Assembly: GCF_007860015.1 (NCBI RefSeq)
Contig: NZ_SJPS01000001.1
Coordinates: 372,001 to 436,000 of the forward strand
Direction of reading: 5' to 3'
From: Bythopirellula polymerisocia
GTDB taxonomy: Bacteria; Planctomycetota; Planctomycetia; Pirellulales; Lacipirellulaceae
DNA: 64,000 nucleotides
Shown piece by piece: positions 1-9,039 of this stretch. The notes beneath the pieces were generated by a model. It did no database searches. It was not told where the DNA came from and saw nothing but the letters and a program-made list of their open reading frames with translations. Within the stretch, counting starts at the first letter, position 1; each line of letters begins with the position of its first letter. Made by a program: the position numbers and the translations under genes.

Positions 1-1
1 C

Positions 2-73
2 GCTGAACCAGCCGAAAAGAAACCGGCCGCTCCCGGCCAACGCCCCCGCCGCCGCCACCGCCGAGCCCTGTAA
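2..73 (+). CDS. C-terminal end of a protein cut by the window edge
   Basis: An open frame runs from base 2 to a TAA at 71-73 and encodes a basic, Ala/Pro/Arg-rich tail (AEPAEKKPAAPGQRP then RRRHRRAL). It is directly followed by a strong hairpin, as expected for the last gene of a transcript. Basic low-complexity tails of this sort occur on RNA-binding proteins, but the fragment is too short to assign a family. Confidence 0.5.
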   Translation, partial: AEPAEKKPAAPGQRPRRRHRRAL

Positions 74-74
74 A

Positions 75-98
75 GCCCAGGGATTGCAATCCCTGGGC
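75..98. terminator. intrinsic terminator between convergent genes
   Basis: A perfect 11-bp inverted repeat (GCCCAGGGATT, 2-nt loop, AATCCCTGGGC) begins right after the upstream stop codon and is followed by ATTTTC on the plus strand. It lies between the upstream plus-strand gene and the minus-strand gene ending at 103, so it may serve both. Confidence 0.8.
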
Positions 99-102
99 AT
101 TT

Positions 103-1158
103 TCAATCCGCCGCAGCAAACTCCCTGCGAAGAAACTGTGCCGCTACATCCCAATTCTCTGCCGCCTCTTCAAAGTCAACCTGCATCGCCTGTACTGTCT
201 CAGGTGACTCCACTCGGTCGCTTTTCGATTCGCCCGGCCTAAGTGGGATCTGCGCGCTCGGACCCGCAGCGAGTGTCTGTTCAACTTCAGACGAGAGCAA
301 GTATTCGATCAATCGCTTGGCAGAATCCTTATGGGGTGCACCCTCAATCATGGCAATCGTGTTAGGAATGAACAGTGTTCCCAGTTTGCCTTCCCCCTGG
401 TCGGGATAAACGATCTCGACCGGATAGCCAGCCTCGAGTTCGATGAGCGCGTCATCAGTATCTGTGAGCCCGAAGGCCAATGCACCGGTTGCTACGGCGC
501 GTGCCACTTGCTTGTTTCCACCAAGCACCTGGGCATTTGCCTTCAAGCAACGAAAGAATTCCTTGGCTCGCTCTTCGCCCCAGACCGCGAAGAGGCAAGC
601 CGCGTGGCTGGCTGTGGTACCAGCAAGGGGCTTGGCAATGCCAACCCGATTCTTCCATTGGGGATCGCACAGGTCTTCGATGCTCGTGGGCATTGCATCT
701 TTATTGACGAGATCAGTATTCACCAACAGAACTCGCGCTCGAGCTGCGAAGCCACACCACAAGTCTGACTTCGATCTATACTCGGCTGGAAATTGTTCAA
801 AGACTGCACTGTCGCAATCCTGCAACAAACTGCCGCGTGAGAGACGCAGTGTATTCACGATCTCATTATTCCAGAACACATCGCAACGAGGCCGGGCCCG
901 CTCGGCAAGCAGTGCCTGGGTAAGCCCCACGCTCTTGGTGGACTCGGTATCGTACTTGGCGAGCACGCGGATCCCCGTCTGGTCGGTAAACCTCTCGAGT
1001 ATTGGGCGCGAGAATTGCTCATCCAAGGCTGAGTAGACCACTACCACTGGGCCACTGGGTGAATTACGCAAAGAGACCACGAGGCCCACGGCGGCAGCCA
1101 GTGCCAATACACCGATAAAAACAACAGGTAATCGACCTGAATTACTCTCACTATGCAT
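103..1158 (-). CDS. ABC transporter substrate-binding protein, Fe(III)-type (family 1)
   Basis: Extracellular solute-binding protein of the iron/thiamine/spermidine type, expected to capture ferric iron or a similar ligand in the periplasm. The 351-residue form starts at the ATG at 1158, which has GGAG five bases upstream; an in-frame upstream extension lacks this signal. Residues about 11-30 form a hydrophobic N-terminal segment (uncleaved anchor or signal peptide). The mature start, VVVVYSALDEQFSRPILERF, is typical of FbpA/IdiA-like binding proteins, and FWNNE, NKDAMPTSIEDLCDPQWKNRVG and FGLTDTDDA also fit. No permease or ATPase gene lies next to it in the window, so the ligand and partner are unknown. 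It ends at the shared terminator at 75-98. Confidence 0.85.
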   Translation of the reverse strand: MHSESNSGRLPVVFIGVLALAAAVGLVVSLRNSPSGPVVVVYSALDEQFSRPILERFTDQTGIRVLAKYDTESTKSVGLTQALLAERARPRCDVFWNNEIVNTLRLSRGSLLQDCDSAVFEQFPAEYRSKSDLWCGFAARARVLLVNTDLVNKDAMPTSIEDLCDPQWKNRVGIAKPLAGTTASHAACLFAVWGEERAKEFFRCLKANAQVLGGNKQVARAVATGALAFGLTDTDDALIELEAGYPVEIVYPDQGEGKLGTLFIPNTIAMIEGAPHKDSAKRLIEYLLSSEVEQTLAAGPSAQIPLRPGESKSDRVESPETVQAMQVDFEEAAENWDVAAQFLRREFAAAD

Positions 1159-1334
1159 ATTCGCTCCGGGAAAAATGCTAGGCTTGAGATAGGCTAGGGC
1201 ACGCCGTTTGCACCGACTTGCAATGGATTGCCTGCCCCATGCTCTGTACAATAGCAGACGACTCCAGCTTAGCACTACTGAGTGGAGATAGCATTCAGCA
1301 TAGCAACGACTTGTCCGGTTGATCAGAGACCCTT

Positions 1335-2075
1335 ATGAAATTGGTTTTATTGGGCACAAGCGGCTACCACCCCAACGATCGCAGGCAAACTGCCTGTTTG
1401 ATGTTGCCGGAGTTGGGAGTCGTCTTCGACGCCGGTACGGCCATGTATCGGGTCTCCGATTATCTTTCGACCGACACACTCGACGTGTATCTCTCGCATG
1501 CTCATCTCGACCATGTGATGGGGCTCACGTTTATGTTTGACATTCTCTCCGACACGTCTCTCGAGAAGGTCATCGTGCATGGTGAAACAGAGAAACTGAA
1601 AGCGCTGCGCGAACACTTGTTCACGGAAATGTTGTTCCCCGTCGATCCACCATTTGAGATGCGCCCCCTCCAGCCGAAATACACCTTAGCCGATGGTGGT
1701 GTACTCACTCACTTTCCCCTACGGCATCCCGGAGGCTCGGTCGGATATCGCATCGATTGGCCAGACCGTTCGCTGGCCTATGTCACCGACACCGTCGCGG
1801 CACCAGACGTCGATTACATCGAGCACATTCGCGGCGCAGATTTGCTTGTGCATGAATGTTTCTTCGACGACACGGAGCCAGCTCAGGCCGAACTGACGGG
1901 CCACAGTTGCATCACGCCGGTAGCCCAAGTCGCCAAAGCCGCAGAGGTAGGCCGTCTGGTGCTGGTGCATATCAATCCCGTGCTGGTCAATGACTCTGAT
2001 CTACCATTGGCCACTGCCCAGAAGATTTTCCCCAAAACGGAAATCGGCACGGACTTCATGGTATTGGATTTCTAA
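1335..2075 (+). CDS. MBL-fold metallo-hydrolase (RNase Z / lactonase-like)
   Basis: A 246-residue metallo-beta-lactamase-fold hydrolase. Visible metal-site elements are HAHLDH at 55-60, a downstream His at 131, Asp152 in TDT, His190 in TGHS and His212 in LVHINP. The layout resembles cytosolic RNase Z-like and phosphodiesterase-like MBL proteins; no signal peptide is seen. The long flexible arm of true tRNase Z is not evident, so the substrate is uncertain. It is transcribed divergently from the solute-binding protein across a 176-bp gap. Confidence 0.85.
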   Translation: MKLVLLGTSGYHPNDRRQTACLMLPELGVVFDAGTAMYRVSDYLSTDTLDVYLSHAHLDHVMGLTFMFDILSDTSLEKVIVHGETEKLKALREHLFTEMLFPVDPPFEMRPLQPKYTLADGGVLTHFPLRHPGGSVGYRIDWPDRSLAYVTDTVAAPDVDYIEHIRGADLLVHECFFDDTEPAQAELTGHSCITPVAQVAKAAEVGRLVLVHINPVLVNDSDLPLATAQKIFPKTEIGTDFMVLDF

Positions 2076-2129
2076 GCAAGCACAGCAGCGAGCCGGGTCG
2101 TCCCCGACCCCGATCGACTTCTACTACTC

Positions 2130-2372
2130 TCAGCGCATAATCGCCAGCGTGAGATATGGCACGAGATTAAGCAGAAAAATCCCCACCTTGTACGCTGCCA
2201 TGCCTGCGTAATGGATGGAGTCAAACGTTTCGACCGGTATTTTGAAAAGATTACCGTGATAGCGATATATCCAGTCATGGGCCAGCCAGAACATCAGAAA
2301 CCACCAAGTGAGCAGTCCAATATTCAAAAGGGCACACCAGCCGAGAAATGTTTGGATCGTTTCGAGGGACAT
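2130..2372 (-). CDS. small membrane protein, DUF6868-like
   Basis: An 80-residue protein with two hydrophobic segments (about residues 8-30 and 58-78) around a conserved-looking hydrophilic patch, HDWIYRYHGNLFKIPVETFD. The pattern MSLETIQTFLGW ... DWIYRxHGxxF ... NLVPYLxLxIMR matches my recollection of the DUF6868 family, whose function is unknown. The ATG at 2372 (AAGGA upstream) is preferred over an in-frame start 13 codons earlier. The flavin monooxygenase gene ends 41 bp upstream on the same strand, so the two may be co-transcribed. Confidence 0.75.
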   Translation of the reverse strand: MSLETIQTFLGWCALLNIGLLTWWFLMFWLAHDWIYRYHGNLFKIPVETFDSIHYAGMAAYKVGIFLLNLVPYLTLAIMR

Positions 2373-2413
2373 GGATAATTTTCCTTTCCAATGTCTCGTA
2401 AGTTGAGACACCG

Positions 2414-3712
2414 TTATACAAGTTTTCCAATCAACTTCTTCAACTCCCGCCGATATCCAAAATGCTCCACCTCCAACCTATGGCGTGGAGAGTCGAGATA
2501 GCTTCCTCGACCGTTCCAATTATTGATGGAGGATTGTTTAAGCTCATTGAACCGCGCGGCCGCCGGAGAGTTGTTCCTCAAGGCAACCAAGTAGCTCGCC
2601 ATGAGTTGCGATTGATAGTCTACAAGACCCCATTGGCCGCTGTCGGGTTGGATGAGACCGGCACAGAACAGGTCGTTCCGTTCGGGGTGAAAAATATTGA
2701 GAAAGAAGTCGGGTCGACCATCTCTCCAGTTGAGTTCCGCTTTTTCGATGAACGGGAAGCTGAGTTTGAAACCGGTGGCGTAGATGATCAAGTCAATCTG
2801 TTCTGAGCTGCCGTCGACAAATCGTACCGTGTCGCCAGCGAGTTCGGCGATATCAGGTTTTACATGCAGATTTCCGTGGGCGATCTGATCGTGCAGGCGC
2901 GAGTTGATTACCGGGTGAGTTTCAAAGAGTTTGTGATCCGGGCGTGGCAGGCCGACCATTTCTGGTGGGCCGAGTACCCAGCGGACGACCAGCTTGGCAG
3001 CCAGGCGCCGCAACGGGAGTGGAATTCTCCAGCGGAGCAGTGTTTCTCCGCACTGGTCGATTGGTTTGCCTTTGAAAAACTTGGGAAGGATCGGATAGCC
3101 CCGCCGCATGCTGTGAAAGGCTCGGTCGGCATAGGTCGCCGACTCGACAGCCAAGTCGCAACCAGAATTCCCACCGCCGACGACCAGTACCCGCTTGCCA
3201 GAAAGCACATCGGGTGTCTTGTACTCGCATGAATGCAGGGTGGTGCCAGAGAATTCGCCCGGCTTCTCAGGAAAGCTGGGATCCCAGTTGTGGCCGTTGG
3301 CGATCACTACGCCGCGATAGTTGCGGGTCTCACCTCCAGCGAGGGTTATTCTCCATTTGGATGCAGAGGGCTCAATTCGCTCGACTGTGGTATTGAACCG
3401 GATATGCGGCAACAAATCGAAGTGTCGGGCGTAGTCTTGGAGATAAGCGTGTACCAGCTCGTGGCCGGGAAACTCGGGATACTCCTCCGGCATGGGAAAG
3501 TCGGTGTACTCGGTCAGCCGTTTGGACGAGATCAGGTGCGTCGAGGCATAAACGCTGCTGGCCGGTTTGCCGTAGCACCAGTTGCCGCCGATGGAATCCT
3601 CGCGTTCCAGGCAGTCGAAGGGAATTCCTTGCTGGAGAAAATTCTTCGCCACTGCCAGCCCTGAGGTCCCGGCACCCAGGATGCAGTAGCGGTCGGCGTA
3701 TGAAGAATGCAT
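2414..3712 (-). CDS. flavin-containing monooxygenase (FMO-like)
   Basis: A 432-residue FAD/NADPH-dependent monooxygenase. The N-terminal FAD dinucleotide site is GAGTSG at 13-18. The FMO identifying motif FxGxxxHxxxY is present as FSGTTLHSCEY at 154-164. The NADPH-binding Rossmann motif is GGGNSG at 179-184, and an ATG motif (YATGFKLSFPFI) lies near residue 310. Length and order match bacterial FMOs, which oxygenate soft nucleophiles such as amines and sulfides; the substrate cannot be told from sequence. The small DUF6868-like gene follows 41 bp downstream. Confidence 0.9.
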   Translation of the reverse strand: MHSSYADRYCILGAGTSGLAVAKNFLQQGIPFDCLEREDSIGGNWCYGKPASSVYASTHLISSKRLTEYTDFPMPEEYPEFPGHELVHAYLQDYARHFDLLPHIRFNTTVERIEPSASKWRITLAGGETRNYRGVVIANGHNWDPSFPEKPGEFSGTTLHSCEYKTPDVLSGKRVLVVGGGNSGCDLAVESATYADRAFHSMRRGYPILPKFFKGKPIDQCGETLLRWRIPLPLRRLAAKLVVRWVLGPPEMVGLPRPDHKLFETHPVINSRLHDQIAHGNLHVKPDIAELAGDTVRFVDGSSEQIDLIIYATGFKLSFPFIEKAELNWRDGRPDFFLNIFHPERNDLFCAGLIQPDSGQWGLVDYQSQLMASYLVALRNNSPAAARFNELKQSSINNWNGRGSYLDSPRHRLEVEHFGYRRELKKLIGKLV

Positions 3713-3793
3713 GGCAGGGCATCAAGAGGGACTGGCGGCAATCCCTCTATTATGCCGCATTCCGTCCCGACTGCGAGCCATGATTGTAATTGA

Positions 3794-3821
3794 ATGAACA
3801 ATGCACAATGACCAATGGAGA
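3794..3821. repeat. heptameric tandem repeat, ACAATG words
   Basis: Four consecutive 7-nt units (ATGAACA, ATGCACA, ATGACCA, ATGGAGA) in the spacer between the FMO and EF-hand genes. It belongs to the 7-nt period family seen at many other spacers in the window. Confidence 0.65.
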
Positions 3822-3927
3822 CGACTCGCACTCAATTACTGGACATTCTCCTACACCGGCCCCGTACGTCTGCTGGGGGCAAAGACGTCAGGGCACGGTG
3901 TATCTCGATCCAATAGCTGCCCGTCTC

Positions 3928-4845
3928 TCAGGCGGCGGTTGCGACGCCCTCAGGAGGGAATGCGTCTGCATCTTGGTCCAATTCAGGCCGAGGGGGACGG
4001 CCAGGACGTTCGCCTCGTGGTCGATCTCGATTTGGTGGGCCACCTCGATTGGGAGGGCCAGCCCCTTCGCCTCGCGGCCCACCAGGTCGCCGACCCGTTT
4101 CCATCATCCGCTGTCGCATCGTCTCGGTAAGATGCATGAATTCCTCGCGGCTGAGTTGATCGTCGCCATTCTCATCGAAGCGGTCGAATAAGACGTTAGG
4201 GTCCGGACCAGGGCGACCGTCAGGTCCACCGGGTCCAAGCCTTGGTCCGCGACCATCTCGTGGTGGTCCGTCGAGTTGATTCTGGAGTGGACGATCCACT
4301 TCATCTCTTACTCGGGGGCGATCCGAATCGCCTCGGTCGCGAGGAGGACCTCCACCTTCAGGACGTCGTCGTGGTCGGTCGGCACCCTCGGGAGGACCGG
4401 GTCGCGGGCCGCGATCTGCTCTCGGCCCACCAGGACCTCCCGGACCACCTCGACGATTGCGCATCTCCTCAGTGAGCTTCATAAACTCTTCGCGACTGAG
4501 CTGGCCATCGCCATCTTCATCAAAACGATCGAACAATTCGTTGGGATCCGGCGGCCCTTGGGGTCCACCGCCTTGCCCGCGTCGCCCTTGAGGCCCACCG
4601 CGACCTGGACGGCCTTGGCCATCTTGTCCTCCACGACGCTGACGCATCGTTTCCCTCGCTTCTTGTCGTTCTTCGTCGTTGAGTTTCCCATCGCCATCGG
4701 CGTCAAATTCCTCAATCATTTTCTGACGCATCTCTGGATTTCTCTGCCGCGATTGATCAGCATCGCCCCCTTCGGGTTGCGCCGTGACAATACCGGTCAG
4801 CATGAGCGGAAGTGAAACCGCTAGAAAAAATATGGTAGCTCGCAT
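3928..4845 (-). CDS. secreted EF-hand protein with Gly/Pro/Arg-rich linkers
   Basis: A 305-residue exported protein with a signal peptide (about residues 1-22, ending at VTAQ). Three EF-hand calcium loops are visible: DADGDGKLNDEE (about 49-60), DEDGDGQLSREE (about 109-120) and DENGDDQLSREE (about 225-236). Each is followed by a similar helix (FMKLTEEMRN, FMHLTETMRQ). The linkers are long and rich in Gly, Pro, Arg and Asp. The second and third hands are near copies of each other, which suggests internal duplication. Such calcium-binding, low-complexity secreted proteins are common in planctomycetes; the role is unknown. It is divergent from the antiporter gene. Confidence 0.8.
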   Translation of the reverse strand: MRATIFFLAVSLPLMLTGIVTAQPEGGDADQSRQRNPEMRQKMIEEFDADGDGKLNDEERQEARETMRQRRGGQDGQGRPGRGGPQGRRGQGGGPQGPPDPNELFDRFDEDGDGQLSREEFMKLTEEMRNRRGGPGGPGGPRADRGPRPGPPEGADRPRRRPEGGGPPRDRGDSDRPRVRDEVDRPLQNQLDGPPRDGRGPRLGPGGPDGRPGPDPNVLFDRFDENGDDQLSREEFMHLTETMRQRMMETGRRPGGPRGEGAGPPNRGGPPNRDRPRGERPGRPPRPELDQDADAFPPEGVATAA

Positions 4846-5054
4846 GATTCTGTCTCCTTCTTTGATGAGAGGTGTCTGATAGCCTCAAGTGCCGACCGGG
4901 ATAGTCGTCCAATAGGCCCTACTTAGTTCAACTCCGCACAGGGACAAAAGTTTCGCGTTGGGCTATGATTTCCCGGTTTTTACTCTGCTATCGGTGGAAG
5001 TGTGGAATGGCTTAGAATGTGTGGTCAACTAGAGAGCCTCCCGAGATTTCGCTC

Positions 5055-6914
5055 ATGGAATATTCCTTGTACATCGCTTGTATTCTGTCACTGGGCATGG
5101 CCGTGCAATGGCTCGCTTGGCGATTTCAAATCCCTGCGATTGTGTTGCTCCTAGTCTCCGGCTTTGTTTTGGGTCAGATTACCGACTTGCAATCTGGACC
5201 CCATCAAGAACTGTTTTTCGCCTGCGTCTCCCTGGCTGTCGGAATCATTCTGTTTGAGGGAGGGCTGAGTCTTGATTTCCACGAAATCAAAGGGGTCCGC
5301 GGAGTTATATTCCGCCTGGTCAGCCTCGGTCTGCTGTCAACGTGGCTATTAACTGCGTGGTTGGCACATCGGGTTGCCGGTTTTTCCATGGAGATGTCGC
5401 TTCTCTTAGGGGCGTTGCTCACAGTAAGTGGTCCTACGGTCATTATGCCCCTCCTGAGACAGGTACAGCCCGAGAAGCGGATCGGGTCTCTAATTAAATG
5501 GGAAGGGATCGTCAACGACCCAATCGGGGCCGTCCTCGCTGCGATTGTCTTTGAATTAATCCTGGGCCGTACAACGGGCAGCATTGCTAGCGATTCGCTG
5601 ATCAGCTTGGGCCTCACCCTACTGACAGCGTTGGTGCTGAGTATCTCAAGTGCGCTGCTGATCGTGCAAATGCTGCGACGTTATTGGGTCCCCGATTATT
5701 TGCAGAATCCACTCGTTCTGGCATTGGTAGTCCTGGTCTTTGCGCTGTCGAATCAACTGCATCATGAATCAGGACTAGTCACGATCACTCTTTTGGGAGT
5801 AATTCTCGCCAATCAACGGAGCGTGCCGATCAGGCATATCGTTGAGTTCAAAGAAAATCTGCGCACCTTGCTGATCTCGACGCTATTCATTGTGCTTGCT
5901 GCCAGAATCAAGGTGGATATGCATTCCTTGGAGATGCTGGGTTGGCGAAGTGTGGTTTTCGTTGCCCTCTTGATACTTGTCGTTCGCCCTGTGGCGGTAT
6001 TTATCTCGACGGTGGGTAGCAACCTTTCGAGGTCTGAGCGGTTACTGCTGGCCTGGGTTCATCCGCGCGGAATCGTTGCCGCTGCGGTGAGTTCTTTGTT
6101 CGCCTTGGAAATTGTGCGCGTGCTGGGACCTGATAACCCACTCGCCCAAGAAGCCAATCGTTTCGTCCTGACAGTGTTTCTCGTGATTGTGGTGACGGTA
6201 ACCGTATATGGCATGCCCCTTTCGTGGATTGCGCGTCGCCTGGGACTCTCCCGCCAGAATCCTCAGGGGATTCTGTTCGCTGGTGCCTCGCCAGCAGTTC
6301 GAGAAATTGCCTCGGCAATCATGAAGGAAGACTTTACGGTGCTGGTCGTGGACACGAATCCGAGGAACAACTCGACCGCACGCATGGCAGGACTCCCCGT
6401 AGTTTTTGCCAGCATAGGCAGCGAACTTGTCCGCGAAAAAACCGATCTTGGCGGCATCGGGCGACTGCTGGCGATGACCCCCAACGACGAGGTGAACACT
6501 CTGGCCGCGACGGCCTACGTAGAAAGGTTTGGCAGATCGGAAGTTTATCAGCTTGCCACTGGAGAGTCCTCCAATGGAATTAACGAACGCCAGGCAAGCT
6601 ATCGCAAAGGCCGAATTCTTTTTGCCAAACCAACCACTTTCGATGAATTGCAGAAGCGATACGCCGAAGGTCAACGTGTCAAGTCAACCCTCTTAAGCGA
6701 AGACTTTACTTTCGATGACTTCCGTGACCGTTATGGCGATTCGGCATTGGTTCTTTTTCGCATCGACATGGCAGGCAAACTAATCGTTGCTACGAATGAA
6801 ACTGAATTGACTCCTCAACCGGGGCAAAAACTCATTGCTCTGGTAGATGCCGCGGAGGAGGAAAAAGCACCTAGTTCAAAGACTAACGCGGCACCAATTC
6901 CCAACAAGCAGTGA
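5055..6914 (+). CDS. CPA1 cation:proton antiporter with C-terminal TrkA-like domain
   Basis: A Na+/H+ or K+/H+ exchanger of 619 residues. About residues 1-390 are highly hydrophobic, consistent with 11-13 membrane helices, and include GIVNDPIGAV, the Asn-Asp pair of CPA1 exchangers. The C-terminal 220 residues are cytosolic and start with a Rossmann-like region (GILFAGASPAVREIASAIM ... VLVVDTNPRN), resembling TrkA-N/RCK regulatory domains that sense nucleotides. The ATG at 5055 begins directly at the first membrane helix; a GTG at 5019 is an alternative. Its last 32 bases overlap the convergent DUF3891 gene. Confidence 0.88.
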   Translation: MEYSLYIACILSLGMAVQWLAWRFQIPAIVLLLVSGFVLGQITDLQSGPHQELFFACVSLAVGIILFEGGLSLDFHEIKGVRGVIFRLVSLGLLSTWLLTAWLAHRVAGFSMEMSLLLGALLTVSGPTVIMPLLRQVQPEKRIGSLIKWEGIVNDPIGAVLAAIVFELILGRTTGSIASDSLISLGLTLLTALVLSISSALLIVQMLRRYWVPDYLQNPLVLALVVLVFALSNQLHHESGLVTITLLGVILANQRSVPIRHIVEFKENLRTLLISTLFIVLAARIKVDMHSLEMLGWRSVVFVALLILVVRPVAVFISTVGSNLSRSERLLLAWVHPRGIVAAAVSSLFALEIVRVLGPDNPLAQEANRFVLTVFLVIVVTVTVYGMPLSWIARRLGLSRQNPQGILFAGASPAVREIASAIMKEDFTVLVVDTNPRNNSTARMAGLPVVFASIGSELVREKTDLGGIGRLLAMTPNDEVNTLAATAYVERFGRSEVYQLATGESSNGINERQASYRKGRILFAKPTTFDELQKRYAEGQRVKSTLLSEDFTFDDFRDRYGDSALVLFRIDMAGKLIVATNETELTPQPGQKLIALVDAAEEEKAPSSKTNAAPIPNKQ

Positions 6915-7704
6915 ATGGCTTGGCAGCAGCGAAAAGTTCTGCCGAATTCTTGTACTCGCGGAAGGGTACCATTTGGGCAGCAGCTTCCAGTGTGATGGAA
7001 GGCAGCATGAATGGCCACGGATCAAACACGATCTGCTGGCTGGCATCGCTCGCAGGACATATCTCTCGCACCAGAACCCAATCTTCGGAAGTTCGAAAGG
7101 ATTTTGGGATGGCCTGCACTATCTCACCTACTACTGGGTAGAGCATACAGGGCCACAGGCTCAGAATATCGAACAACTGAAGCCACTTTAGTGCTTCGCC
7201 AGCTAGCCGCATGGTATGGGCATGCTCGTTGGCCGAGTGCCAGTTTGTGAACCACTGCGTCCGCTGTTGGGAAGTGTCCTGTAACCATTGTTTAGCCTGA
7301 GGATCAGCCAGATGATGCTCTGACGTAGCCAGGATCGCACTGAAATGGCTCGCCACAACCCATGGAGCCAGATCGCCGAATTCGCTGGCTGCCAATGCCG
7401 AGTTGGTCCAAATCTTGAATGCATCCTGCGCTGGAACTTCATCGAACGACAGCGGACGGTGCAAGTCCTTGTCCAGTGGAGGACAACTCTCCCATTCGCG
7501 CCAGCCATCGTCGTGGTGGATGATTGCCTGCAGCAATTCTTGCTGAACCGCAGTAAGTGCATCTCTATCCGCACTAGGCACCGATTCACCAAACTGGTCC
7601 AGACACAACTCCGCCAAATAGCCGCTGAGCCTGGCATGCTCTACCTGCGAAATTAGGAGCCAATACGGAACACTGTCGGCAAAAACCACTTCGCGGCAAA
7701 TCAT
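6883..7704 (-). CDS. DUF3891 family protein
   Basis: A 273-residue cytosolic protein. It shows the DUF3891 hallmarks: an N-terminal MICREV ... WLLISQVEHARLSGYLAE and a central HHDDGWREWE, where the His-His-Asp-Asp cluster recalls HD-domain metal sites. A later GDLAPWVVASHFSAIL also fits. The biochemical function of the family is not established to my knowledge. The gene converges on the antiporter and their 3' ends overlap by 32 bp. Confidence 0.8.
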   Translation of the reverse strand: MICREVVFADSVPYWLLISQVEHARLSGYLAELCLDQFGESVPSADRDALTAVQQELLQAIIHHDDGWREWESCPPLDKDLHRPLSFDEVPAQDAFKIWTNSALAASEFGDLAPWVVASHFSAILATSEHHLADPQAKQWLQDTSQQRTQWFTNWHSANEHAHTMRLAGEALKWLQLFDILSLWPCMLYPVVGEIVQAIPKSFRTSEDWVLVREICPASDASQQIVFDPWPFMLPSITLEAAAQMVPFREYKNSAELFAAAKPFTACWELVPR

Positions 7705-7785
7705 GGAACACTCCGCGCTCCAGGGGTCTGCACCATTGGTTCTTAACCTGTATGTCGGTCCAACCAGTCTGATTGTTGGAAAGTA

Positions 7786-8829
7786 CTACACCGCGGCGTA
7801 GAAGCTGGAAAACTTGTCGATCGAGACTGGCTTGATCTTGCCGGCCTGACCCGCCTGGCCAAAGCTGACCATTCGCGCGATGCAGACTTGCTTCATCGCC
7901 TCGCGGGCAGGTTTCAGATAGTCGCGCGGATCAAATTTCTCGGGCGATTCGATGAATACTTTGCGGATAGCACCGGTGATGGCCAGACGATTGTCTGTGT
8001 CGACGTTGATCTTGCGTACTCCGTGCTTGATACCACGCTGAATCTCTTCGACCGGTACGCCCCAGGTTTGCTTGAGCTGGCCGCCGTACTTGTTGATGAT
8101 ATCCTGCAACTCTTGAGGCACGCTGCTAGAACCATGCATCACCAGATGGCAGTTTGGCAGGCGGCGATGAATCTCCTCGATGCGATCCATGGCCAAGACG
8201 GAACCCGTCGGCTTGCTCGTGAACTTGTAAGCTCCATGACTGGTGCCGATAGCGACTGCCAGCGCATCGACCCCGGTCTCGGCGACAAATCGCTCGGCCT
8301 CATCGGGGTCGGTCAGCAACTGGTCGTGTGAGAGAGTACCGGTCGCTCCGTGGCCATCTTCTTGTTCCCCCTCGCCAGACTCTAGCGAACCCAGACAACC
8401 GAGTTCTCCTTCGACGGATACCCCCTGGTCGTGGGCCGACTCGACCACCTCCTTGGTGACCTTCACGTTGTATTCGTAACTGGCTGGAGTCTTGCCATCT
8501 GCTTCGAGCGAACCATCCATCATCACGCTGGTAAAGCCATTCTCGATGGCACTCTTGCAGGTCTCAGGGCTATTACCGTGGTCTTGATGCATGACGATGG
8601 GAATCTTGGGATATAACTCAGCGGCGGCGAGCATTAAGTGGCGGAGATAGTTGTCCTGCGAGTAGGATCTTGCCCCTCGGCTAGCCTGTACGATGACCGG
8701 GGAATCGGTCTCTTGAGCGGCTTCCATGATGGATTGAATCTGCTCCATATTGTTCACATTGAACGCGGCCAAACCGTAGTCATTTTCGGCGGCGTGATCC
8801 AACAACAATCGCATGGGTACCAATGGCAT
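7786..8829 (-). CDS. fba: fructose-bisphosphate aldolase, class II
   Basis: Zinc-dependent aldolase that cleaves or forms fructose 1,6-bisphosphate in glycolysis and gluconeogenesis. The 347-residue protein starts at the ATG at 8829, preceded by AGGAG eight bases upstream. Key elements are the catalytic Asp in HQDHG (Asp83, with zinc ligand His84), [13 protein letters not shown] (142 onward), the His of [10 protein letters not shown] (198) and the His of VMHGSSSVP (232). The length and the insertion after GELG match the longer class IIB / Calvin-cycle subtype. It appears monocistronic. Confidence 0.95.
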   Translation of the reverse strand: MPLVPMRLLLDHAAENDYGLAAFNVNNMEQIQSIMEAAQETDSPVIVQASRGARSYSQDNYLRHLMLAAAELYPKIPIVMHQDHGNSPETCKSAIENGFTSVMMDGSLEADGKTPASYEYNVKVTKEVVESAHDQGVSVEGELGCLGSLESGEGEQEDGHGATGTLSHDQLLTDPDEAERFVAETGVDALAVAIGTSHGAYKFTSKPTGSVLAMDRIEEIHRRLPNCHLVMHGSSSVPQELQDIINKYGGQLKQTWGVPVEEIQRGIKHGVRKINVDTDNRLAITGAIRKVFIESPEKFDPRDYLKPAREAMKQVCIARMVSFGQAGQAGKIKPVSIDKFSSFYAAV

Positions 8830-9039
8830 GACGGGAACTCCTCTAACTTTTAAGAGCCACTCTGGTGGCACAAATTGGGTTGATTACTTTCCGCCGTATT
8901 GTAGCAAGTCAGTAGCGGTTGGCGGAGGGGGCAGAAGTCACGTATTCAAGTCTCTCCAAGACAGGCGTTCTCAGCGACTTCTTAGGAAAGTCCGCCTCGA
9001 AGAGGAGGGCTTTCGTGGAAAAACCGCAAGTCAGATCGC

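Noticed and set aside
2095..2110. Terminator after the MBL-fold gene
   Set aside because: GGGTCG and CGACCC make a short stem, but there is no U-run and the flanks are not terminator-like.
6042..6674. 210-codon minus-strand frame inside the CPA1 antiporter
   Set aside because: It is antisense to the regulatory domain of a well-supported gene and lacks features of its own.
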